From Bacillota bacterium (GTDB lineage Bacteria > Bacillota_I > Bacilli_A > RFN20 > CAG-826): a stretch of DNA of 7,703 nucleotides. The notes below the pieces were generated by a model, which was not told the DNA's origin, searched no databases, and saw only the letters and a program-made list of their open reading frames with translations. Location of the stretch: positions 1 through 7,703 of the forward strand of contig DNPJ01000078.1 in NCBI GenBank assembly GCA_003501485.1, read 5' to 3'. The number at the start of each line of letters is the position of its first letter. Position 1 is the stretch's first letter. Below are positions 1-6,720 of this stretch, piece after piece. Position numbers and translations under genes: made by a program.

Positions 1-1331
1 ATATATAGATTATTTTCATCTTTAAATGAAAAACCTGTAGTTGAATCGCCAACCAATGTATAAATGCATTTTGTGTCGCTTTTAACTGTTATAGAATCAT
101 TTTTTAATGTGAAACCATTAGTAATTTCGCCAATATTATTCTTGCCATCTTCATAATAACCCATTACTGCCGAAGCATTAGAGTTTGTAATTATTACTTT
201 ATAACCTGTTTTCAAAACAGTATCGCTTGTCATTTTCTTGAAAGATTGATCTTTTAAATTTGACCATGTAACAGTTATTGAATTGGAAATAATTGAATTA
301 TTTGTGCCTTTAATTTTCGCAGTTGCAGTTATTGTTGCTGTTCCGCTTTCACTATTTAATATGAGCAAGCCAGTGTTATCAATAGAAGCAGTTGCATCTG
401 ATGATAGCCATGTTACATTGTTATCAGTGCTTTCGTTATTGTTATATGCAACTAATGCAGTTAGTTGTTCTGTGTGCCCGACGTATCCTTGTGTAATATT
501 TAAAACTTCAGGTGTAATAGTAACGCTTTTTGCTGTTGTATTAGCGGTGAAGGAAACTGTTTTACTTTCTAATCCTTCACTTGTAAAAGTAATGTTAAAC
601 GAACCTGGATTTGATGGAACTTCAGTTACGTCAATATCAAAATTTTCTACAACGTCCCCAACATCATCTTTTACAACAAAGTCGGATTTGTTAATAGTGT
701 CACCACAGTAGAATACTTTTGAAGGATCACTAAATTCAACTGATTCAATTTTTGTTGGTTCAACAGGCAAAGTGCATTTATACTCAACTTTACTAATTTG
801 AACAGTTCCATTACTACTTTTTTTACAATCTACAAAAATAGAAAAATAAGAGTATTCATTATTGCTAAGAGAAAATACATTTTCACCTTTTGCTATTGTT
901 AAATCGATTTTGTTTTCATTAATAGAAGTAGAGGTTTTTCCACATGTAATATAAAAATTATTTACGTTGTCAACTGTTACATTATCAACTGTAACAACAA
1001 TAGTGTCAATTTTTTCGATAGCCGTTGTGTTAGTAATTGATCCTACACTTGCAGTTTTTTTGGATCCACATTTAATATATGTCCAACTATTATTCCAAGT
1101 ATTGTTATTAAAGTTCTTAATTTCCCATGTATTTGATCCTATTTTCGCATTCCATGAGTTACTGTAACTAGTTTGTTTGTTACTGGCTTTGTTTTCGTCA
1201 GGAAATGTTAACGCTACATTATTGGTAGCCCTTCCCTCAACAACACTCTTCGTACCAATACCTATACCAACACCAAGAGTCATAAAAGCGCTCAATAATA
1301 AAGCACTTAATCCTTTTCTAAGTTTAGTCAT
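1..1331 (-). CDS. Secreted surface protein with bacterial Ig-like domains (3' end outside window)
   Basis: This reading frame is open for 443 codons from an ATG at 1331-1329 to the left edge, so only the N-terminal part is visible. Residues 1-35 are a signal peptide: a basic start (MTKLRKG), a hydrophobic core (ALLLSAFMTLGVGIGIG) and a likely cleavage after VEGRA. Residues about 40-190 are Asn/Thr/Ser-rich alternating beta-strand sequence, plausibly a jelly-roll sandwich, with several cysteines. Residues about 193-262 look like an Ig-like module (F-Y-C-G-D-T-I ... NPGSFNITFTSEG). Residues about 267-355 fit the Big_2 pattern: SVTITPEVLNI, then VTWLSSDATASIDNTGLL, then GTATITATA. From about 360 another beta domain begins (TGYKVIITNSNASAVMGYY), of a type often seen in secreted proteins of gut bacteria. 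The start is fixed by a good Shine-Dalgarno site and a consensus promoter. A cell-surface or extracellular binding role is inferred. The anchor or catalytic domain, if any, lies beyond the window. Confidence 0.85.
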   Translation of the reverse strand, partial: MTKLRKGLSALLLSAFMTLGVGIGIGTKSVVEGRATNNVALTFPDENKASNKQTSYSNSWNAKIGSNTWEIKNFNNNTWNNSWTYIKCGSKKTASVGSITNTTAIEKIDTIVVTVDNVTVDNVNNFYITCGKTSTSINENKIDLTIAKGENVFSLSNNEYSYFSIFVDCKKSSNGTVQISKVEYKCTLPVEPTKIESVEFSDPSKVFYCGDTINKSDFVVKDDVGDVVENFDIDVTEVPSNPGSFNITFTSEGLESKTVSFTANTTAKSVTITPEVLNITQGYVGHTEQLTALVAYNNNESTDNNVTWLSSDATASIDNTGLLILNSESGTATITATAKIKGTNNSIISNSITVTWSNLKDQSFKKMTSDTVLKTGYKVIITNSNASAVMGYYEDGKNNIGEITNGFTLKNDSITVKSDTKCIYTLVGDSTTGFSFKDENNLY

Positions 1332-1336
1332 ATTTA

Positions 1337-1344
1337 TCCCCTTT
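1337..1344 (-). promoter_or_regulatory. Shine-Dalgarno site of the surface-protein gene
   Basis: The minus-strand sequence AAAGGGGA lies five bases before the ATG at 1331, which is a normal position for a ribosome binding site and fixes the start codon. It lies about 10 nt downstream of the last arm of the leader hairpin, so folding of that hairpin would not directly hide it. Confidence 0.75.
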
Positions 1345-1353
1345 ATGAGTATT

Positions 1354-1432
1354 GGACAAACTATTAAATTAACGCTACTAATAATTATCAATACGATTAA
1401 TTATGTGAGCAGCAAATCTTATATGTTTGTCC
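1354..1432 (-). promoter_or_regulatory. Nested hairpin in the 5' leader of the surface-protein mRNA
   Basis: Reading the minus strand as RNA, an outer 8-bp helix pairs GGACAAAC (1432-1425) with GUUUGUCC (1361-1354). Inside it, GCUGCU (1413-1408) pairs with AGUAGC (1379-1374), including one G-U pair. AUAAUU (1404-1399) then pairs with AAUUAU (1386-1381). After a one-base bulge, AUC (1397-1395) pairs with GAU (1389-1387) around a five-base loop. All helices are nested and co-axial. The G-U pair would be an A-C mismatch in the opposite strand, which favours a role in this mRNA. It matches no riboswitch class I know, and could be a cis-regulatory or mRNA-stabilising element. Confidence 0.5.
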
Positions 1433-1435
1433 TCC
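1431..1435 (-). promoter_or_regulatory. Shine-Dalgarno-like GGAGG near the 5' end of the leader
   Basis: A strong GGAGG lies about 9 nt from the predicted transcription start, with no ATG, GTG or TTG at usable spacing downstream (the following bases are ACAAACATATAAG). It cannot serve the real start codon, about 100 nt away. The arrangement recalls the 5' stabiliser Shine-Dalgarno of Bacillus thuringiensis cry3A mRNA, where a stalled 30S subunit protects the 5' end. Its last two G bases are also the first two bases of the outer leader helix, so ribosome binding and folding would compete. The role is inferred. Confidence 0.35.
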
Positions 1436-1450
1436 AAATTTAACGACCCT

Positions 1451-1479
1451 ATTATATGTGGTTTTTTCTCTACTGTCAA
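1451..1479 (-). promoter_or_regulatory. Consensus SigA-type promoter of the surface-protein gene
   Basis: On the minus strand a perfect TTGACA (1479-1474) is followed, after exactly 17 bp (1473-1457), by a perfect TATAAT (1456-1451). The predicted transcription start is near 1444, giving a leader of about 112 nt before the ATG at 1331. A full consensus match suggests strong transcription, which would fit an abundant surface protein. Confidence 0.85.
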
Positions 1480-1485
1480 TATATA

Positions 1486-1510
1486 GGGACGCTCACGAGT
1501 ACGTGCGTGC
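1486..1510. other. GC-rich island upstream of the divergent promoter
   Basis: Seventeen of these 25 bases are G or C, in surroundings that are otherwise overwhelmingly A+T. The island begins six bases upstream of the -35 box of the surface-protein promoter. It contains an interrupted palindrome CACG-AGTA-CGTG (1494-1505) and a tandem GTGC-GTGC. It could be a regulator binding site or the scar of an insertion; neither is proven. Confidence 0.4.
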
Positions 1511-1689
1511 ATAAACGAAAGAATAAATTTAAAATTACATTTTTCATTCTAGCGAAATAAAAAATAGAAGTTACGTATAAATATAAATTTCAGTATAAGT
1601 TTCGAAAAAATGAATAAAAACTTAATGTATTTTCAAAAAAGTATTCTTATAAAGACATATTAAAAATAAATCTTTGTTTTTTATATATA

Positions 1690-1698
1690 TGGTATAAT
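1690..1698 (+). promoter_or_regulatory. Extended -10 promoter of the helicase-nuclease gene
   Basis: TGG-TATAAT (1690-1698) matches the extended -10 consensus TGnTATAAT. No good -35 is present at 16-18 bp (ATCTTT or similar), which is tolerable for extended -10 promoters. The expected transcription start is about 1705, which is the A of the ATG. The transcript would therefore have no leader. Confidence 0.6.
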
Positions 1699-1704
1699 AA
1701 AGCA

Positions 1705-4700
1705 ATGTCAAAACTATTTGAAAATCTAGGTAGCAATCTGCTTGATTTAACTTTAAGAAATAAATTAATTAATTTTTCAGATTCTAAGTTTCGTTCTATT
1801 GAAATCATTGATCCATCAAGTGAAAAACTATTTTCATTTATTAATAAGCAAACGTTAATCTATCTTAAAAATTCTGAAGATGATAATGTGAATTATTCAT
1901 ATCCAAAACTTTCACATTTGATTGAGTGTCATAAGAATGGCGAAAAATCAGAAAAGATATATAAAAATTTAAAGAAAAATAATGATATTGCTAAAAATGA
2001 AAAAGGCATCAATATTTTATATATTGTTTTCGGTTTATTGAAATGGTCGGATGAAAACTATAAAAAGACCGAACTCAAATCGCCATTAATTCTTGTACCA
2101 GTAGATATTAAATATGATTCCAAATCACAATTATTTACTTTAATACCAATTGAAGATGAAATAATATTCAATCCAGCATTAAAATTTAAACTCGAATATG
2201 ATTATGGAATTAAAGTGCCTGATTTTGATAGTTCAAAAGGTTTAATTAGTTACTATGACTCACTAAAAGAAATATTTGAGAAAAAAAATTGGTCCATTGA
2301 GGACAAAACATATTTAGGTTTGTTCTCATTTGCTAAGATCACAATGTATAAAGATTTAAAAGCAAATGAATATCAAATGACTTCAACCCCTCTTGTCGAA
2401 ACCATTTATAATGGAATACCTTTTGTTAATAACAAGCTTAAAACAAACTATGATGAATATTTTAAAGAAGGCAAAGACATTGAACTACATAATGTTGTAG
2501 ATGCTGATTCTAGTCAAATTGAAGCGATTCTAGAGGCTAAAAATGGGAAAAGTTTCGTAATTCAAGGCCCTCCAGGAACTGGTAAATCTCAAACAATTAC
2601 CAATATAATTGCCGAGTTGATAACTGATAAAAAACGCGTTCTTTTTGTTTCGGAAAAGAAGGCTGCTTTAGATGTTGTTTATAATAATTTAAGTAAAGTT
2701 GGATTAAATGATTTTTGTCTTCAAATTCATAGTGATAAATCAAACAAAAAAGAATTTGTTCAAGAACTATATCGAGTTTTCTTAAATACAGATTATAGTC
2801 CATCATTTAAGGATGCACAGTTAAGCTATTTAAAGAATGAAAAACAAGCATTAGATAATTATGCGAATTTATCAAATCAATATGTTAAACAACTTAATAT
2901 CAATTTAGTTGATTTAGTTGAAAGATATTATTCATTCAAAAACTATAATCTTGATGAATATAATATCAAAGATATTAGTAAGAAAGACCTTAAATACCTA
3001 GAGAATTGTCAAAAAGCACTCGAAAATCTATCATTGTTCGATGGTAATTTATCTGTAAATGAATATATTTGGTATGGTTTTGATGCACAGAAATATGACT
3101 ATGAAAATATAAATAAAATTATTAACGATTTTTCCTATTATTTTAAAACTATTAATAGTTTGTCAAAGTCTTTGGACACATATAATAAATTCACAAAAAA
3201 GAATCTCAGTTGTGTAAATGATATAAAAGACGATATTGAACAAATTGCCACAATTAAAGATATCCCATATAGCGATATAAATATTTTGAGTTTTGAAAGA
3301 AGAAAAGAACTAATTTCCTGCTTTGAGGAAATGTCCTTTATATTAAAGAAATTAGAAAAACACGAAAACAAAATTAAAGATATTTTTGACCCTAATTTCT
3401 TTAGTTCTAATTACAAAGAAAATTGTGATAAATTTCTTTCAAATTACAAAAATGTTTTTCTTACTTTCACTGATTCATACAAGAAAGATAAAAAATACTT
3501 TTCTAAATATATAAATCCAAATATTAAACATATTAATTATTTCAATTTAAAAATATGGCTTAAAAATGCTTCTTTAGTCGCGGAATATAATTTAGAACTA
3601 AACAATTTAAAAGCAAATATAAGTAACTTAACAAAATATAAATACGATCTTTCATCATCTAGTTCATTACTTGCAACTTTCAATAAATTGAAGACATTCG
3701 ACAAAAATCATTTCTCTTTTAATTTAGATATTGATAATGACATAGAAATCAAAACATTTATAAATGCATCTAAAGATTTATATGACCTAATCGATGAAAA
3801 GAATATTAAGAAATTAAACAATATTAATAATTATTTCGTAAATAAATCATTCAATATTTCAAATAAAAATATATTTAATTTTAATGATGAATTAGAACAA
3901 TATTTTAATAACATTGATAAGCTTTCTGAATGGATTAGTTTTTATCAAGTATATGAACCAATTAAGAAAATAAAAATTGATGAATTTGTTCAATGTGCAT
4001 TAAAAAATAATGTAAATAGAAAAGATTTTTCAAAAACATATGCATCACTGTTTTACAAAGAATGGCTTAATTATGTTTATTATTCGAATAATACTTATAA
4101 AATGATGTCAAAATTAACTCAGAATAATAATGTTTATAAATTTGTTGAATCAGATAAGAAAATGTTAGATGTTAATAAAAAATATATTTCCAATTCAATA
4201 AAGAAAAACATAAATGATATAAAAGAAGTAGCAACGAGAAATTCAGGTTTCATTTATGGGGATTTTTCTTCAGATCCCCGAATGAGAAAACAAATACATA
4301 TTTTGACTCACGAAGCAAATAAGAAAAAAGCAATCATGCCTATAAGAAAAGTATTTGAACAAATTCCTGATCTTTTATTCTCTATTAAACCATGTGTTCT
4401 TATGTCACCTGTAAGCGTTGCGACATATTTAAAATATAAAACTAATTTATTCGATGTCGTCATTTTTGATGAAGCATCGCAAATATTTCCATGGGACGCA
4501 ATTGGATCGATATCTAGAGCTAAATCCGCGATTATCGTCGGTGACTCTAAACAAATGCCTCCATCAAATTTCTTTATGTCTGGAACATCATTTGATGAAG
4601 AAGATAAATATGATGAATATGAAGAAAACGCAAAAGATTTTGAATCAATACTCGATTTAGCAACCGCAGTATTTCCACAAAAAATGCTCAATTGGCATTA

Positions 4701-6708
4701 TCGAAGCAAAAGCGAATCGCTTATCGCTTTTTCAAACCACAATTTTTATAATGACAAATTAGTTACTTTCCCATCTTCTCATATCGATAATGATAACTTT
4801 GGTATTAAATTCCATTATGTTGCAAACGGTGTTTTTGTTAACAGAGTTAATCTTCAAGAAGCTAATGCTGTCGCAGATTTAGTTTATGAATCGCTTTTAA
4901 AATATCCAAAAATGTCAATTGGAGTTGTTTGTTTTAGCATTTCTCAACAATCACTTTTAGAAGACGTTATCGATGATAGAAGAAGAAAAAATCCTATCTT
5001 TGATAAAATGCTTCTTGAAAACACAAACGAGCCATTTTTCATCAAAAATCTTGAAACAGTTCAAGGTGATGAAAGAGACATAATTATATTCTCTATTGGT
5101 TATGGAAAAGATTCATCTGGTTTCTTTAGGATGAATTTTGGACCTCTTAATAAAGAAGGTGGAGAAAGAAGACTTAATGTCGCTATTACGCGTGCTAAAT
5201 ATAGTGTTCATGTTGTATCTTCAATTAAATATAGCGATATCGATTTAAGTAGGACTTCTTCAAAAGGAGCCACATTATTGAAAGATTATTTGTTTATCGC
5301 TGAAAAAGGTGTAAAGAACATACATTGTGATAAACTTGTAGCTCATTTGGATGATTTTAACAATTCACTTGAAATGGATATCGCAAAATTTGTTGAAAGT
5401 TTAGGATATCAAGCAGATATAAAAGTTGGCCATTCTGATTATAAAATTGATGTTGCTGTTAAACACCCAAAATATAACGATTATGTTTTGGCAATTGAAT
5501 GCGATGGGAAAACATATCATTCTGCGAAAAACACAAGGGATAGAGATAGGCTTAGACAAGAAGTGCTTGAAAAACAAGGTTGGAGTTTTTATAGAATTTG
5601 GTCAATTGATTATTTTCTAAATCCGATTATTGAAAAAGAATTTTTAAAGAAAGCAATAGAAAAAGCTGTTAATAAATATGACCATAGAATAAACCAAGAA
5701 AAAGAACACGAAGAAAATCATGCAAGCAAAGAAAATATTTCGTTTGTTCCATATGTTGAAAAGAAAGAAATAGAACAAACTATATCAAATAAAAATAACA
5801 CTAATAATGTAAGAAAAGTGAGCGAAAAAAATGATAGTAAATTTACTGATAAATTAGCATATAAAGATAAAGAATATATTGCTTTATTTACTGATAATCT
5901 CAAATTATCTGGTTATAATTTTATAGTTCAAGAAAGAGAACATTTATTTGCCTTTAAATTGCAATCGGATGTCACTAGCGGCCATCCTTTAGCGTTATTT
6001 TGGTTTACTTTAAACGATAATAAAAAACTTGTGTTGAGGCTTAAAGAAAACCCTGATCAAAAAGCATTCGTAGATGAAATTTTATGTAGTCAATACTCAA
6101 GCGAAAAAAATCTAGTTAATCATGTTCTAGGTTACTATAGCAAAAGATTAGTTAACACTCCAAAATCTGAAAACACTATTAACGATGATGAACAATTTGA
6201 AGCATTTGATAATAATGAAAAGAGACTTAACACTTTCTATTTATCCTATATAGATGCTTTGCAAGGAAAGAGAATATATCATTACAATTCCGAAAGTGAA
6301 ATATTAAAGAAAAGTAGAGACATTATATTAGATGAAATATGTAGCAACGCTCTTGCGAGAAAAGTATTTAAAGATAAAGATGATTTTGCAAAGCATAAAT
6401 ATACAAAGAATTGTAGTTATAATATTTTTGATTACTATTTCGATATAAACAATTTGAATGTTGAAAAAGCAAAAAAATTATTTATCTATTCTGTTGCTTT
6501 GATGGTAATGGGCATATTTAAAGATTATGAAAAGAAATTAAGATGTAAAATTATTGATGATAATACAAAAGCTTTTAATTCTTTAGTGAGTATAATTCAA
6601 TCAAAAGATCCTAACTATTCAAAATGTGAAGGTATTACATCTAATCTTTCATTAATATCCACTGAAATGATTGATAGGCAAATAGAGGAATATCTAAATT
6701 ACATTTAA
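1705..6708 (+). CDS. DUF4011 / SF1 helicase / Vsr-like nuclease protein, Hhe-like defence candidate
   Basis: This is a 1667-residue putative ATP-driven DNA translocase fused to a nuclease, probably cytoplasmic. Residues about 5-220 match the DUF4011 pattern (LLDLTLRNKLINF at 12-24, LFSFAKITMYKDL at 206-218). Helicase motifs in order: Q-motif glutamine 271; Walker A GPPGTGKS 288-295; motif Ia VLFVSEKKAAL 312-322; Walker B FDEASQ 921-926; motif III GDSKQMPP 946-953; motif IV NWHYRSKSE 996-1004; motif V VQGDERD 1119-1125; motif VI LNVAITRAK 1157-1165. Between Ia and II lies a helical, Asn/Lys-rich insert (about 330-845). Residues about 1221-1310 are a Vsr/MTES_1575-like nuclease with E1223, D1249 (KIDVAV), E1265-C-D1267-G-K-TYH and RDRDRLRQ. 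A charged linker leads to an unrecognised C-terminus (about 1380-1667), with no DUF3320 that I can see. The domain order resembles the anti-phage Hhe family. ATG 1705 is the first start after an in-frame TAA at 1615 and directly precedes the DUF4011 motif, but it lacks a Shine-Dalgarno site. The gene appears intact. Confidence 0.9.
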   Translation: MSKLFENLGSNLLDLTLRNKLINFSDSKFRSIEIIDPSSEKLFSFINKQTLIYLKNSEDDNVNYSYPKLSHLIECHKNGEKSEKIYKNLKKNNDIAKNEKGINILYIVFGLLKWSDENYKKTELKSPLILVPVDIKYDSKSQLFTLIPIEDEIIFNPALKFKLEYDYGIKVPDFDSSKGLISYYDSLKEIFEKKNWSIEDKTYLGLFSFAKITMYKDLKANEYQMTSTPLVETIYNGIPFVNNKLKTNYDEYFKEGKDIELHNVVDADSSQIEAILEAKNGKSFVIQGPPGTGKSQTITNIIAELITDKKRVLFVSEKKAALDVVYNNLSKVGLNDFCLQIHSDKSNKKEFVQELYRVFLNTDYSPSFKDAQLSYLKNEKQALDNYANLSNQYVKQLNINLVDLVERYYSFKNYNLDEYNIKDISKKDLKYLENCQKALENLSLFDGNLSVNEYIWYGFDAQKYDYENINKIINDFSYYFKTINSLSKSLDTYNKFTKKNLSCVNDIKDDIEQIATIKDIPYSDINILSFERRKELISCFEEMSFILKKLEKHENKIKDIFDPNFFSSNYKENCDKFLSNYKNVFLTFTDSYKKDKKYFSKYINPNIKHINYFNLKIWLKNASLVAEYNLELNNLKANISNLTKYKYDLSSSSSLLATFNKLKTFDKNHFSFNLDIDNDIEIKTFINASKDLYDLIDEKNIKKLNNINNYFVNKSFNISNKNIFNFNDELEQYFNNIDKLSEWISFYQVYEPIKKIKIDEFVQCALKNNVNRKDFSKTYASLFYKEWLNYVYYSNNTYKMMSKLTQNNNVYKFVESDKKMLDVNKKYISNSIKKNINDIKEVATRNSGFIYGDFSSDPRMRKQIHILTHEANKKKAIMPIRKVFEQIPDLLFSIKPCVLMSPVSVATYLKYKTNLFDVVIFDEASQIFPWDAIGSISRAKSAIIVGDSKQMPPSNFFMSGTSFDEEDKYDEYEENAKDFESILDLATAVFPQKMLNWHYRSKSESLIAFSNHNFYNDKLVTFPSSHIDNDNFGIKFHYVANGVFVNRVNLQEANAVADLVYESLLKYPKMSIGVVCFSISQQSLLEDVIDDRRRKNPIFDKMLLENTNEPFFIKNLETVQGDERDIIIFSIGYGKDSSGFFRMNFGPLNKEGGERRLNVAITRAKYSVHVVSSIKYSDIDLSRTSSKGATLLKDYLFIAEKGVKNIHCDKLVAHLDDFNNSLEMDIAKFVESLGYQADIKVGHSDYKIDVAVKHPKYNDYVLAIECDGKTYHSAKNTRDRDRLRQEVLEKQGWSFYRIWSIDYFLNPIIEKEFLKKAIEKAVNKYDHRINQEKEHEENHASKENISFVPYVEKKEIEQTISNKNNTNNVRKVSEKNDSKFTDKLAYKDKEYIALFTDNLKLSGYNFIVQEREHLFAFKLQSDVTSGHPLALFWFTLNDNKKLVLRLKENPDQKAFVDEILCSQYSSEKNLVNHVLGYYSKRLVNTPKSENTINDDEQFEAFDNNEKRLNTFYLSYIDALQGKRIYHYNSESEILKKSRDIILDEICSNALARKVFKDKDDFAKHKYTKNCSYNIFDYYFDINNLNVEKAKKLFIYSVALMVMGIFKDYEKKLRCKIIDDNTKAFNSLVSIIQSKDPNYSKCEGITSNLSLISTEMIDRQIEEYLNYI

Positions 6709-6720
6709 TAATTTTTTAAC

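Larger units (their letters stand above)
1332..1704. other. Divergent intergenic region
   Basis: The gap between the surface-protein gene and the helicase gene holds the leader, promoter and GC-rich island of the former (1332-1510) and the -10 region of the latter (1690-1698). The stretch 1511-1680 is almost pure A+T, with no credible gene, RNA or terminator. The only short reading frame there (17 codons from 1610) has no ribosome binding site. Confidence 0.7.

Noticed and set aside
283..711. Plus-strand open frame of 142 codons, with others at 967-1167 and 1177-1443
   Set aside because: They lie opposite the surface-protein gene or its leader, which has a signal peptide, domain matches, a promoter and a ribosome binding site. 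They are hydrophobic mirror translations without start signals.
1596..1624. 7-bp inverted repeat TAAGTTT ... AAACTTA with a 15-nt spacer upstream of the helicase promoter
   Set aside because: Nearly pure A/T arms of this length are likely by chance in this region, and it lies about 70 bp from the -10 box. Not strong enough to call an operator.
1610..1663. 17-codon open frame upstream of the helicase gene
   Set aside because: No ribosome binding site and no recognisable content; expected by chance in A+T-rich DNA.
4308..4691. Minus-strand open frame of 127 codons inside the helicase gene
   Set aside because: It runs opposite conserved helicase motifs (Walker B, motif III), has no ribosome binding site and has low-complexity Ser-rich sequence. 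It is an antisense shadow.
6475..6519. Possible membrane helix in the C-terminus of the helicase protein (residues about 1591-1605)
   Set aside because: Only about 15 residues long (KLFIYSVALMVMGIF) and flanked by charged helices; more likely a buried helix of a soluble domain.
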